From positions 21,476 to 85,475 of the IMG/VR virus record IMGVR_UViG_3300020122_000665: DNA of 64,000 nucleotides; one strand, 5' to 3'. A model generated the notes under the pieces. That model did not search any database, had not been told where the DNA came from, and worked only from the letters and a program-made list of their open reading frames with translations. Position 1 is the stretch's first letter. Each line of letters opens with the position of its first letter. Both the position numbers and the translations under genes were made by a program. This stretch comes from a virus. Below are positions 15,157 through 23,346 of the stretch, one piece after another.

Positions 15157-15554
15157 TGCGGCCCCCGCAGCTCCACCGGGATCGCCGGCACGGCCCGGCC
15201 GCGCGGTCTCCCCGTGCCCGGCGGTGGCGGCGGCGCCGCGGCTCGCTCGCGCGCCACCTGCTGCGGCGTCACCCGACGCACGCCGACGCTCCCCGCGGCC
15301 GCCCTCGCTCGCTCGAGGATCGCCGCCTTCGGAAGCGGCGGCGCGGGCCTCGCGGGCGACGGCGCCTGCCGCGCCGGCGCGAGGTGGCGCGACTGCTCGA
15401 TCCCAGGAGCGACGCCGATCACCGCGGCGAGCGCGCGCTCCGTGATATCCGACATCGACTCGCCGTGGTCGAGCCCGTACTCGCGGAGCCTGGCGTAGGT
15501 CGTGCCGCGAATGGAGATCGACTTCCGGGTCTGCTTCTTCGCCATCTTCGTCAT
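15150..15554 (-). CDS. ribbon-helix-helix-like protein with proline-rich tail
   Basis: 134 residues. The N-terminal 45 residues (RKSISIRGTTYARLREYGLD, then SMSDITERALAAVIG) fit a ribbon-helix-helix DNA-binding domain: a beta strand followed by two helices. The rest is Ala/Pro-rich and probably disordered (APSPARPAPPLPKA ... AAAPPPPPGTGRPRGR). It may regulate the leftward operon; the target is unknown. Confidence 0.6.
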   Translation of the reverse strand: MTKMAKKQTRKSISIRGTTYARLREYGLDHGESMSDITERALAAVIGVAPGIEQSRHLAPARQAPSPARPAPPLPKAAILERARAAAGSVGVRRVTPQQVARERAAAPPPPPGTGRPRGRAVPAIPVELRGPQW

Positions 15555-16012
15555 GCCTCCTTCGTCGCCGCGGCAGCGTCGGCCGCGCGCTGCGGGCAGT
15601 TCGTCTGGTCGTGGTCGGACACCAGCTTTCGGCAGTAGCCGCAGCGACGGCGGTACTTGTGATCCGGGTCTTGGCGCAGCTCGCGAAGGTGCGGCTCGCA
15701 GCGCGTCTTACCGGGCGCCAGTGGCTCCTTGCAGCCGCCCACCATGCACTCGCCGTTCTTCTTCTTCGCGGCGCGCCACTGCTCGTTGGTTTTCCGCCGG
15801 TGCTCCTTGTGGCACTGAGCGCAGCGATCCGAGCGCTGCCCGGGGCGGCGCTCGAATGACTTGTGGCACTCGACGCACTCTGACGACCCGCTCGTCGCGG
15901 TGGCGAACTTCGGCGCACCGAGCATCGCGCGGTCGACGAGGAAGCGGTAGCGGCGCAACTCCTCGTCGCGCTCGGCAAGCTGCTTCGTGAGCTGCTCTTC
16001 GAGATCGGTCAC
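15551..16012 (-). CDS. multi-cysteine zinc-finger protein
   Basis: 153 residues: an N-terminal coiled-coil segment (MTDLEEQLTKQLAERDEELR), then CVECHKSF and CAQCHKEH (one zinc site), CMVGGCKEPL ... C (second) and CGYCRKLVSDHDQTNC (third). The CVECHKSFERR..CAQCHKEHRRK arrangement resembles HNH or recombination-protein zinc modules. No catalytic motif can be assigned. ATGA-coupled. Confidence 0.65.
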   Translation of the reverse strand: MTDLEEQLTKQLAERDEELRRYRFLVDRAMLGAPKFATATSGSSECVECHKSFERRPGQRSDRCAQCHKEHRRKTNEQWRAAKKKNGECMVGGCKEPLAPGKTRCEPHLRELRQDPDHKYRRRCGYCRKLVSDHDQTNCPQRAADAAAATKEA

Positions 16013-16542
16013 TCGACCGGCCCCCGCACGCCGCGCGCGGCGAGCATGGCATCGGCGATGACGTAGGCGCGCTCCGCCACGAACGCGATGACCGCAGCAA
16101 GGCGCTCCTGCGGGGTGGGCGGTGTTGCGGCAAGGCTCTCGGCCATTGTGGACAGCGCCGCCATCGCGAACTCGTCGCGCAGCGTCTTCACCGCGGGAGC
16201 CTGCCCGACTTCACCCGCCTCCTCGAGCGAGCGCACGATGATTCCGGCGAGATGCTCGTCGGGGATCGGTGCGCCTGCCACGCTCTCGGCGTAGGCGCGC
16301 AGCGGCGCGATGATCTCCTCGTTGCGCCTCCGCTCCTGCTCGAGCGCGCGCGCCGGCGCCGCGAACTCCTCGCCCTTCTCCTGCCACTGCATGCAGATTC
16401 CGACGGCGAAGAGGCGCATCCGCTCGCTCACCGGGAACGACTGGTCGCGAAAGCAGAGGTCGGGGCGCCTGAAAATTGGCCCGCCGGCCAGGTCTTCGGC
16501 GGATCCCTTCGGTCGGTGACAGATGCTGCACTCTGGTCGCAT
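16009..16542 (-). CDS. 177-residue phage protein, unknown
   Basis: Begins MRPECSICHRPKGSAEDLAG with a short CxxC, followed by long Glu/Ala-rich helices. The composition resembles dispensable helical phage proteins upstream of replication genes. No family recognised. It overlaps the next gene downstream by 4 bases. Confidence 0.6.
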   Translation of the reverse strand: MRPECSICHRPKGSAEDLAGGPIFRRPDLCFRDQSFPVSERMRLFAVGICMQWQEKGEEFAAPARALEQERRRNEEIIAPLRAYAESVAGAPIPDEHLAGIIVRSLEEAGEVGQAPAVKTLRDEFAMAALSTMAESLAATPPTPQERLAAVIAFVAERAYVIADAMLAARGVRGPVE

Positions 16543-16551
16543 GAGCGTCTC

Positions 16552-17940
16552 CTACTGCAGGTGCGGCGGCGGCTCACCGCCGGCGAGGTTCTCGAATCGC
16601 GTGTACGCGTTCAGGAAGGCGAGCTTCACCGTCCCCGTCGGGCCGTTGCGCTGCTTGCCGATGATGATCTCGGCGACGCCCTTGTCCGGCGACTCCTTGT
16701 CGTAGACCTCGTCGCGGTAGATGAAGGCGATCACGTCGGCGTCCTGCTCGATCGCACCGCTCTCGCGCAGGTCCGACAGCTGCGGCCGTTTGTCGGCGCG
16801 CGACTCGACGCCGCGGTTGAGCTGCGACAGCGCGAGGATCGGCACGCGCAACTCCTTCGCGAGCGCCTTCAGGCCGCGGCTGATCTCGGAGATCTCGCGC
16901 TCGCGGTTCTGCTCGCGCTTCCCCTCCGCCTGGCGACCGTGAATGAGCTGCAGGTAGTCGACGACGATCATTCCCTGCTGACGGTCGACGGTGAAAATAT
17001 CCGGGTCAGAGCGCCACCGACGGGACCTCGCGCGGATCTCGAGTAGCGTCGGAGAACCAGAGTCGTCGATCCAGATCGGCGCCTCGGAGATTCGGCTCGC
17101 CGCCCTGGTGATGTTGATCCAGTCGCGCTGCTCGAGCATCCCGCAGCGCAGGCGCGTCGCGTCGACGCGCGCCTCGCAGCACACCATTCGCTCGACGAGC
17201 GACTCCTTCGACATCTCGAGCGAGAAGACCAGCACCGGCACGCCGAACTCGATGGCGGCATTCTGCGCCGTGTTCATCACCAGCGAGGTCTTCCCCATCG
17301 ACGGGCGCGCGGCGATGATCACGAGATCGGCGGGCTGGAACCCGGCGGTGAGCGCGTCGAGCTTGTGGTAGCCCGACGGCACGCCCGTAATCGCCTGCTT
17401 GCGGTCGTAGCGCGACTCGAGCGCCTTCACCGTGCTGCCGAGGATCTTCTTGACGGGGTGGTAGGAGCTTCTCTGCGCGCGCTGCGCGATCTCGAACACC
17501 GCGCGCTCCGCCTCGTCGACGAACTCGTCGACGTCGCCGTAGTCGCCGTAGCCCTTAGCGGCGATCTCCTGCGACGCCTCGATGAGGCGGCGCGCCGTCG
17601 CCTTGCCCTGCACGATGCGCGCATGGAAGGCGATGTTCTCGACAGTGACGACGGCGCTCGTCAGCTCGGAGAAGTAGGCCTCGCCGTTGAACGCCTTCAG
17701 CTCCGTGTACGAGTCGTTGGCGCGCATCTGCTCGGCGACGGTGATCTGATCGATCGGCTTCGACGCCGCGTCGAGCTCGATGAACGCTTTGTAAATCGCC
17801 CGGTGGAGCGGGTGGTGGAAGTCCTCTGGAACGACCACGTCGGAGACCTGGCTGAAGGCCTTCGCGTAGAGCAGCACACCGCCGAGGACGGAGACCTCGG
17901 ACTCGTGGCTGTAGGGGAGCACTCGTCGAGTGGGATTCAT
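16552..17940 (-). CDS. replicative DNA helicase (DnaB family)
   Basis: 462 residues, the normal DnaB length. The N-terminal helical domain (SHESEVSVLGGVLLY...) is followed by Walker A ARPSMGKTS (211-219), Walker B VVDYLQL (326-332), then SQLNRGVESR and the DLRESGAIEQDAD sensor/arginine region. It unwinds the phage replication fork as a hexamer. ATG overlaps the upstream DUF1376-type gene, its probable loader or initiator. Confidence 0.93.
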   Translation of the reverse strand: MNPTRRVLPYSHESEVSVLGGVLLYAKAFSQVSDVVVPEDFHHPLHRAIYKAFIELDAASKPIDQITVAEQMRANDSYTELKAFNGEAYFSELTSAVVTVENIAFHARIVQGKATARRLIEASQEIAAKGYGDYGDVDEFVDEAERAVFEIAQRAQRSSYHPVKKILGSTVKALESRYDRKQAITGVPSGYHKLDALTAGFQPADLVIIAARPSMGKTSLVMNTAQNAAIEFGVPVLVFSLEMSKESLVERMVCCEARVDATRLRCGMLEQRDWINITRAASRISEAPIWIDDSGSPTLLEIRARSRRWRSDPDIFTVDRQQGMIVVDYLQLIHGRQAEGKREQNREREISEISRGLKALAKELRVPILALSQLNRGVESRADKRPQLSDLRESGAIEQDADVIAFIYRDEVYDKESPDKGVAEIIIGKQRNGPTGTVKLAFLNAYTRFENLAGGEPPPHLQ

Positions 17941-18833
17941 TTCTTCTCCTGCTTCAGGCCGCTGGACTTGCGCAAGTTCGCGAGGATCTCCTCCGCCGGT
18001 GGAACCGGCTTCACGGGACGCGCGTCGGCGCGCTCGCGCTCCGTCTCCTCGTGCGTCTTGTGAGCGCGCGCCGGAGCGACGGTGGTAGCGGCGGCGGCCG
18101 GGATGACGTCGAGGTAGTCGCGCCAGCAGCCCATGAACGTTGCAAAGTGCTTGATGAACTTCACCTCGACGCCGCGCATCCCGGCGGCATAGTTCGCCAC
18201 CGCCTTCCGCAGCGACTGGTAGTCCGCCTCCTTCGAGATCTGCTCTCGACAGAGCTTCATCCCGCGCGTCTTGCCCTCCTTGCGCGGGTAGAGCGAGTAG
18301 ACCGCATCGAAGTCGAACTTCGGCGCTCGAGTCTGTCCTGAGAGCAGCGCAGCTTGAGGACTCGCGCTCTCTGTGTTTGTAGAAGAAGCTGCAACAGCAA
18401 CTGCAACAGCAACTGCAGGGGAATGCGTTTCCGATGCAGGAGCACTGCGCCCGCTTTGATCCTGCACATGCGAAACTGATGCGTTCGCATGAGCGTCCCA
18501 CCGGACCTTTGCGGCTCTCGTGTTCTTTTCCCGCTTATCCTCCTGCCGTTTTCTCTCAGCCTCCATCCGCGCCGAGACGAGACGATTCGTCGAGGAATCG
18601 TGGACGAAACGGTCGCCAATCTTCTTCCAAACGGGCCGGAAACGGTTGAGGTGCAGCCGACAAATCTCCGCCAAAGACACCTCGTCTGTCGGCAACCCGC
18701 CCTCGCGCCAGGCGAAGCAGAGGAGGTCGACGAACACCCCTTTCGCCTCGTGCCCGGCGAGGCTCATCTTCAGGTCGGCGAGCCAGTCGGCGGCGTAGAA
18801 CGGGAACGCCGGCGCCTTTCCTTCGCGCGCCAC
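17937..18833 (-). CDS. DUF1376-type replication initiation or helicase-loader protein
   Basis: 298 residues from a GTG start. The N-terminal domain (FPFYAADWLADLKMSLAGHE then KGVFVDLLCFAWREGGLP) is the DUF1376 winged-helix signature. A low-complexity linker with an AV repeat (AVAVAVAVAAS near 143) follows, encoded by a 12-base duplication at 18386-18420. The C-terminal domain (FDFDAVYSLYPRKEGKTRG... FIKHFATFMGCWRDYL) is DnaT/DnaD-like. This architecture commonly precedes phage dnaB and probably loads it at the origin. Confidence 0.75.
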   Translation of the reverse strand: MAREGKAPAFPFYAADWLADLKMSLAGHEAKGVFVDLLCFAWREGGLPTDEVSLAEICRLHLNRFRPVWKKIGDRFVHDSSTNRLVSARMEAERKRQEDKREKNTRAAKVRWDAHANASVSHVQDQSGRSAPASETHSPAVAVAVAVAASSTNTESASPQAALLSGQTRAPKFDFDAVYSLYPRKEGKTRGMKLCREQISKEADYQSLRKAVANYAAGMRGVEVKFIKHFATFMGCWRDYLDVIPAAAATTVAPARAHKTHEETERERADARPVKPVPPAEEILANLRKSSGLKQEKK

Positions 18834-19064
18834 CTATCGCGCCCTCGACCCGAGCCACATCAGGAACCCGAGCAGCAGCAGCGCGAACGGCGCCGCAACC
18901 GCAATCACCATGCGCGGGCGCCAGATCTTCCGGGGATGCATCCCGGCAATCGGCAGCGACTCCCACTGCCCCGCGACGCTCCTCGAGCGGATCCCGTCCG
19001 CTAGGACGTAGGACGCCGGACGCAGAGCACCGGCGTTGTCGCAGAAACGCACGTCGTCGTGCAT
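18834..19064 (-). CDS. tail-anchored small membrane protein
   Basis: 76 residues from ATG 19064, preceded by ggagggctcg. The N-terminal part is soluble (MHDDVRFCDNAGALRPASYV); the C-terminus is a single membrane helix (VIAVAAPFALLLLGFLMWL) ending in basic SRAR. It lies directly upstream of the DUF1376 gene. Role unknown; superinfection exclusion or membrane association of replication are possibilities only. Confidence 0.55.
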   Translation of the reverse strand: MHDDVRFCDNAGALRPASYVLADGIRSRSVAGQWESLPIAGMHPRKIWRPRMVIAVAAPFALLLLGFLMWLGSRAR

Positions 19065-19216
19065 CGAGCCCTCCGCGCGCCACGGTGACGCGCTCAACCT
19101 GCTTCAGTCCCTGTCGCCGGTCTTGCTCCGGCTCGTGGCTCAGGGCGTCGCTTCTTGCCGATGTCGATCGGCGGTCCGCTTCGGGACCAGAGCTTTCGGT
19201 GACTCCGTCACCCGCT
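19065..19216. other. intergenic, no supported gene
   Basis: About 150 bases with no convincing reading frame on either strand. A small inverted repeat ggtgactccgtcacc occurs near 19198-19212. It may separate two transcription units of the leftward operon. Confidence 0.4.
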
Positions 19217-19420
19217 CTACGTGTTCGCGTCGCCGTTCACCGAAGACAGGGGAACCAGCGTGTCGCCCTCTCCGACACGGTTCTCCGTCTGCACCCCCAT
19301 TGCGGGCGCGTTGGATCGCGGGGGAGCGCGCGCTCGCCGCCGCTTCGTCGCGACCTCTCCCTCGGTCTTCATCTCACCAAGGGAGAGGCCAAAGACGACG
19401 CTGTAGAAGAGGAAGATCAT
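19217..19420 (-). CDS. possible 67-residue membrane protein
   Basis: Begins MIFLFYSVVFGLSLGEMKTE, a plausible membrane-inserting N-terminus, followed by a basic, probably disordered C-terminus. The ribosome binding site is poor and the tail is low complexity, so it could be spurious. Confidence 0.35.
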   Translation of the reverse strand: MIFLFYSVVFGLSLGEMKTEGEVATKRRRARAPPRSNAPAMGVQTENRVGEGDTLVPLSSVNGDANT

Positions 19421-19432
19421 CTGCGACGTCGA

Positions 19433-20320
19433 CTACTCGTCGTCGCTGCTGTCGAAGCCGCCCGCGAGCAGCGTCGGCTCCGGGTGACCGGCGAGCACCT
19501 CGAGGCCCGTCTTCGAGATCACCTCCTGGCGCACCGCCTGGAAGGCGTCCTTCACGATGAGGTGCGGCGTGACGAGCTCGTAGGCGAACTGCGGGCGGCC
19601 GCTGTTCAGGTTGAAGCGGAAGCGCGCCTCGACGCGGTAGAGCACGCCCGCCTCGAACACCGGGATGCCGAGGAGGAACGTCTTCGGGATCGGCGTCGAG
19701 GTCGTCTCGTGCTCGGTCTTGTTGACGACGGAGAACTCGCCGGTCGACGGGTTGATCGAGCGCGAGAACTCGCCCTTGCTGCGGATGATGAGGTTGCGCG
19801 TCGTCTCGAGCAGCTTCGCGGGCGACACGACGCCCACGTCCGCCGGCGTCGGCGCGGCGAGGTCGGCCATGTTGTCCTCGATGTGCTGGCCGATGTCGTC
19901 CTGCGACATCCACTTCCCGCTCTGGTCCTTCCACGTCTTCCACTGCACCGACAGCGGGCAGACGTAGATGGCGCGGTGGTCGCCCCACCGGGGATCCGCG
20001 GCGGCGCCCGCCTTGTGGTAGTTGAGGACCGCGGTGAGCTCGATCTGCTCGCTGTCGGCGTAGACGATGGATCCGTCGTCCTTGAAGCGCTGCACGTGCT
20101 TCACGAAGCTCTCGAGCTCGTGCAGGACGGCCGTGCCCGTGCGGCGCGACGGCTTCGTGGCGCGCTTCTCCTGCTCGTCGAGGAGGCCCTCGAGCGTCTT
20201 CAGCGTCATCCCGGCCGGCACGAGCGCGACGGGGATGTCGGCGATCACGCCGTGGCGACCTTCGAGGATCGCGAGTTGCGCGCCGGCGTCGAGCGCGACC
20301 TTGGTGTTCGGATTCTCCAT
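19433..20320 (-). CDS. DUF2303 (YfdQ-like) protein
   Basis: 295 residues. GRHGVIADIPVALVPAGM near residue 21 and the conserved core of about 60-180, with RTGTAVLHELESFVKHVQRF, SIVYAD and LTAVLNYH, identify the DUF2303 family found in many temperate phages. Function is unestablished; it is usually next to recombination genes. The C-terminus is acidic (GGFDSSDDE). In the leftward operon before the replication genes. Confidence 0.75.
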   Translation of the reverse strand: MENPNTKVALDAGAQLAILEGRHGVIADIPVALVPAGMTLKTLEGLLDEQEKRATKPSRRTGTAVLHELESFVKHVQRFKDDGSIVYADSEQIELTAVLNYHKAGAAADPRWGDHRAIYVCPLSVQWKTWKDQSGKWMSQDDIGQHIEDNMADLAAPTPADVGVVSPAKLLETTRNLIIRSKGEFSRSINPSTGEFSVVNKTEHETTSTPIPKTFLLGIPVFEAGVLYRVEARFRFNLNSGRPQFAYELVTPHLIVKDAFQAVRQEVISKTGLEVLAGHPEPTLLAGGFDSSDDE

Positions 20321-20397
20321 GGATCAGCCCTCCTGGGCAGTGGTGGTGGTGGTGCGTGTTCCTTCGCGCGCCCGAGGCGCGCGGCGGCGTCTCGGAG

Positions 20398-20769
20398 CTA
20401 CTCGGAGCGCGCCGGGCCGACGGCGCGCAGCGGCACCGGCTCGGCGGGCTTGTTGATGTCCTTCATCTCCTGCTGGCGGGGGTCGCTGCGCAGCAGGGCG
20501 CCGTTCTCGGCGGCGAAGTACATCGACGCGTCGTTGACCGGCTGCGGCATCTTCACGCCGACCTTCGACTTGAGGACGATCATCGAACCCTCCTGGGTCA
20601 GATTGATCGTCAGCGTCAAGGCGCCGGACTTCTTCGTCTCCCGCACGCCGCGGACGACGGTGGCGAGCTGGTGCGTCAGCTGCGCGTTGAGGCGCCCCTC
20701 GTCGAGGTCGGCGAGGAACTTGTTGAAGTCGACGGGCGGCGGGGGAGCGGGCTTCGTCTTCTCGGTCAT
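20398..20769 (-). CDS. DUF2303-neighbour protein, unknown
   Basis: 123 residues: a proline-rich start (MTEKTKPAPPPPVDFNKFLA), then LDEGRLNAQLTHQLATVVRG and a beta-rich GALTLTINLTQEGSMIVLKS. Small proteins of this shape commonly sit directly upstream of DUF2303 genes, so the two may act together. No catalytic residues are seen. Confidence 0.65.
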   Translation of the reverse strand: MTEKTKPAPPPPVDFNKFLADLDEGRLNAQLTHQLATVVRGVRETKKSGALTLTINLTQEGSMIVLKSKVGVKMPQPVNDASMYFAAENGALLRSDPRQQEMKDINKPAEPVPLRAVGPARSE

Positions 20770-20794
20770 CGTGCTCTCCTTGGTTGAAAGCGGT

Positions 20795-20998
20795 TCAGGC
20801 GGCGCGCGCCGCGGTGGTCTTCATCGTCGACAGGCGCCGGCCGCGCTCGCGCGCGGTCATGCGCGCCAGGTCGTCCCGCTCCTTGCGGTGGAGCGCGAGG
20901 CGTCGCGACAGCTCGTCGGTGGTGGGCTTCTTCGGATTCGCGGAGGGCACCGACTTCAGCACCCACCGACGGAGAATCTTCGCGGTCTTCTCGTTCAC
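20795..20998 (-). CDS. 67-residue basic helical protein, unknown
   Basis: GTG start with ggaggagccac immediately upstream. The product (VNEKTAKILRRWVLKSVPSA ... RGRRLSTMKTTAARAA) is rich in Arg and Lys. It is coupled to the upstream gene by a 4-base overlap. No family recognised. Confidence 0.6.
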   Translation of the reverse strand: MNEKTAKILRRWVLKSVPSANPKKPTTDELSRRLALHRKERDDLARMTARERGRRLSTMKTTAARAA

Positions 20999-21231
20999 GT
21001 GGCTCCTCCTTGGCGGACCCTTCGTTTGTCGTCGGCGAGCTGCTTCCGGTAGCGGTGCACGAGCTTCTCGACGACAGCGGCCTGCTTCACGCTGAGTGGA
21101 CCGACGAGGCCTCTCACGTCGCGAACGAAGCGCTTGGTGAACGTCGCCGGCGCGAAGGTGCATCCCGCGAGCGCGCGCACCGCATCCTGGTGCGTCGTGA
21201 AACCGCGCTCGCCCATCGCATTCGCGATCAC
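20995..21231 (-). CDS. 78-residue phage protein, unknown
   Basis: Begins at GTG overlapping the stop of the RusA-like gene (gtga). Sequence MIANAMGERGFTTHQDAVRA continues with a basic helical part (TKRFVRDVRG...VEKLVHRYRKQLADD). It lies in the recombination/replication operon with no recognised domain. Confidence 0.6.
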   Translation of the reverse strand: MIANAMGERGFTTHQDAVRALAGCTFAPATFTKRFVRDVRGLVGPLSVKQAAVVEKLVHRYRKQLADDKRRVRQGGAT

Positions 21232-21731
21232 GCCGCGGCCTCGACTTCGACGAGTATTCGCGGGCGCTCCCTGTCAAGCTCGAGGCGCGACCCGTCCCAT
21301 CCTCGAATCAGCGAATCGTTGACGATGAACCCGGCGCGCTGCAGGTAGTCGCCAAGCCCCTTCAGATAGTTGTCGAGGTCCGCCTTGACGGCGCGCGAGC
21401 GGTAGAACGTCGCCTTGACGATCACCGGCACCTGCACCGTGCCGAAAATGGCGCGGCGGATCTCGGGAACCTGCTCCATCGCAGCGTGAAACCACCGACG
21501 GTAAGTTGCGCTCGGGACCGTGCCGCTACCCGACCGACTGTTGCCCTTCGTCCTCGGAGCGCCTTCGATGGTGAAGATCCACCCGAGGTTCGCGGGCTCG
21601 AGCGCGGCGACGGGCGGCTGCGCGCGCTTCACGGGGCGCCGCTTCGGCGCCGCGACGCCGGCAACGCGCGGGTCTCCCTTCGCCCGCAGCGAGGCGATCA
21701 AGGCGTTGCCCCACTGGCCGCGATTGGCCAC
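21228..21731 (-). CDS. RusA-like Holliday junction resolvase
   Basis: 167 residues. After a basic N-terminus, the domain starts FTIEGAPRTKGNSRS and contains VKADLDNYLKGLGDYLQRAG then VNDSLIRGWDGSR. This is the RusA pattern DxDNxxKxxxDxLxxxGxxxDDxxI, whose aspartates bind Mg2+. It resolves branched DNA during phage recombination and packaging. Second gene of the leftward operon after the Cro-like regulator. Confidence 0.8.
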   Translation of the reverse strand: MANRGQWGNALIASLRAKGDPRVAGVAAPKRRPVKRAQPPVAALEPANLGWIFTIEGAPRTKGNSRSGSGTVPSATYRRWFHAAMEQVPEIRRAIFGTVQVPVIVKATFYRSRAVKADLDNYLKGLGDYLQRAGFIVNDSLIRGWDGSRLELDRERPRILVEVEAAA

Positions 21732-21993
21732 TCCTCAGACCTCTCCGCGGGGCCGGCGCGAATCGTGGCGCTTGGGACACCACGTCGGCGATCGGTCGTC
21801 GTCGTGAGCTACTGCGCGCCTGCTCAGGTTGCGCGCACTCGTGCGAGCACCTACGTTCACGAGATGCGCGTTCGGTTCACTACCGAAAGACGAGTCGCTC
21901 TCCGAGGCGAGGTGCGGGCGGTCGTCAGCGCGCGCGACAACGAGGTCCGCACGACGATCAAGACGCCACCAGCCAGAAAAGACTTGCCGCACG
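21732..21993. other. gap between RusA-like and Cro-like genes
   Basis: 260 bases. One minus-strand frame (21735-21992, MRQVFSGWWRLDRRADLVVA...) is open but its GTG start has no ribosome binding site and its composition is unremarkable. I would not call it without support. No terminator with a T run is seen. Confidence 0.35.
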
Positions 21994-22254
21994 CTAAGCC
22001 GCCGCGCGCGCCGCGACGAGCTGATCGATCACGTCGTCGAGCTCCGGGTGAGCTTTCGTGACGGGGACCGCACCGTCGGTAACGAGGTGGATGCGGACGG
22101 CGATCCGGATGCTCGGGATGCGCCCGCCGCCAGCCTCGGGGCCGCGCGTGTACTTCGAGACCTCGGGCTGCTCGACGCCGATCAACCGAGCGAACTCGGT
22201 TTGGGTGACGTCGTTCTTCTTCAGCCAGCCGTCCAGCAGGGCAGCGTAGTTCAT
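21994..22254 (-). CDS. Cro-like XRE-family regulator
   Basis: 86 residues starting MNYAALLDGWLKKND. The helix-turn-helix is VTQTEFARLIGVEQPEVSKY (16-35), followed by a short beta/dimer segment. It is the first gene of the leftward operon holding RusA, DUF2303, DnaB and the sigma factor, like cro in lambda. The promoter -10 is only 7-12 bases upstream of the ATG, so the mRNA may be leaderless. The operator ctgcactagtgcag lies within that promoter, so this protein or its divergent partner should bind it. Confidence 0.8.
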   Translation of the reverse strand: MNYAALLDGWLKKNDVTQTEFARLIGVEQPEVSKYTRGPEAGGGRIPSIRIAVRIHLVTDGAVPVTKAHPELDDVIDQLVAARAAA

Positions 22255-22261
22255 GCCTACG

Positions 22262-22290
22262 CAGTTAGCCTGCACTAGTGCAGCGGTCAA
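22262..22290 (-). promoter_or_regulatory. leftward promoter with embedded operator (site 2)
   Basis: On the minus strand: -35 TTGACC (22290-22285), 17-base spacer containing the perfect 14-base palindrome ctgcactagtgcag (22270-22283), -10 TAACTG (22267-22262). The ATG of the Cro-like gene follows at 22254. The palindrome also lies 8-20 bases upstream of a rightward -10-like tatttt (22294-22299) for the CI-like gene, giving a lambda OR-like geometry. Confidence 0.75.
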
Positions 22291-22311
22291 TCTTATTTTT
22301 GAAGTTGCATC

Positions 22312-22836
22312 GTGAACATGACCTATGGCACGGTGTACTACATGAGTCGCGAAGCGGGTTTAACCGCCGATGAGCGGGAGAGAGAAATCGTGCAGAAAAA
22401 CTGCATTCGCTTCCGGCACGAGCTCGGCGAAGCGCTCGGCATCGACGTGTCGCAGCAGATGGTTGCAGACATGTCCGGCCTGTCGCTCGACGCCGTGCGA
22501 GGATTCGAGCAGGGGCGCCGCGTTCCCGAGCGGAAGTCGATCATCAAGCTCAGCGCGGTCTTCGGTCGCCCGTTCGAGCACTTCCTCGACGCGGACCCAC
22601 CTCCGCCCGATCCGGCGAAGCGCAAGGCGTGGTTCGTCCATCGGAAGGTGCTCGGGAAGGCCCCGGCCGGGCTCGAGGAAGCGATCGACGGAATCATTGC
22701 CCGCTATCGGGCCATCTCCGACGTGATCCCGGGAACGACGGTGCGGGGCTCGGTCTCCGCGCGCGGAGCCGAGAAGCTCCGCCAGGCGGCTGCTAGTGGT
22801 GCGCGCGGGACGCGGTCGCCACGAAAGAAGAAGTGA
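22312..22836 (+). CDS. CI-like XRE-family repressor candidate
   Basis: 174 residues from the furthest start (GTG 22312; ATG 22318 and 22342 and GTG 22390 are alternatives, the last with gggagagag upstream). The HTH is at about 47-66 (VSQQMVADMSGLSLDAVRGF) followed by EQGRRVPERKSIIKLS. There is a C-terminal helical part and a lysine-rich end (RGTRSPRKKK). No LexA-type peptidase domain is present, so RecA-driven self-cleavage is not expected. It is divergent from the Cro-like gene across the operator and overlaps the response-regulator gene tail to tail by 44 bases. Confidence 0.7.
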   Translation: MNMTYGTVYYMSREAGLTADEREREIVQKNCIRFRHELGEALGIDVSQQMVADMSGLSLDAVRGFEQGRRVPERKSIIKLSAVFGRPFEHFLDADPPPPDPAKRKAWFVHRKVLGKAPAGLEEAIDGIIARYRAISDVIPGTTVRGSVSARGAEKLRQAAASGARGTRSPRKKK

Positions 22837-23188
22837 CGCTCTGCCGCGCGGCGAGCGCCATCGCCGCCAGGACGTCGTTGTCGCCCTTCTCGACGTAGCC
22901 GAACACCTTCGCCCGCTCTGCCCTCTTCTGGTCGGCCTCGTCGTAGTGGCCGGTCATGATCACGATCTCCGCGCGCGGGCAGACCTTGCGGAAGCTCTCG
23001 ATCGCGTCAATTCCTGTCCCCATTGACGAGCCACGAAACCAGACGTCAAGGAGGATCACCGACGGCTGCCAATCCTCGGCAGCTCTCAGTCCTTCCTCGA
23101 TGCAGCGCGCGGTGCGCGTCTCACCGTCGAGACATCGTTGCAGGCGAGCGCGGAATGCGTCGTCGTCGTCCACGATAAGGGTCGTCAT
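22793..23188 (-). CDS. stand-alone response regulator receiver protein
   Basis: 131 residues from ATG 23188 (ggggagatggcggg upstream). A CheY-like receiver domain with acidic pair D8/D9 (LIVDDDDAF), phosphoacceptor D48 (VILLDVW), T79 (IVIMTGHYD) and K101 (GYVEKGD) is complete; no output domain follows. Such proteins are phosphorylated by a histidine kinase, and the host would have to supply it. Its place between the repressor gene and the rightward early promoter suggests that a host signal feeds into the lysis-lysogeny decision. That is inference. Confidence 0.85.
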   Translation of the reverse strand: MTTLIVDDDDAFRARLQRCLDGETRTARCIEEGLRAAEDWQPSVILLDVWFRGSSMGTGIDAIESFRKVCPRAEIVIMTGHYDEADQKRAERAKVFGYVEKGDNDVLAAMALAARQSVTSSFVATASRAHH

Positions 23189-23346
23189 CCCGCCATCTCC
23201 CCGCAGATGAATCAAAAGTAATCGATAGTCCCACACCCGCGTCGCTTCCGTCGGTCAGCCCCCATACACATCACATAAACGAAGCCGAAGCACGTCCTAC
23301 GTGTGATGCCGTTTGGATCTTTCTTGGCTAGCTCGAACGATTCTTA

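Noticed and set aside
21735-21992. Possible 85-residue minus-strand gene
   Set aside because: No ribosome binding site, odd composition, and no coupling to neighbours.
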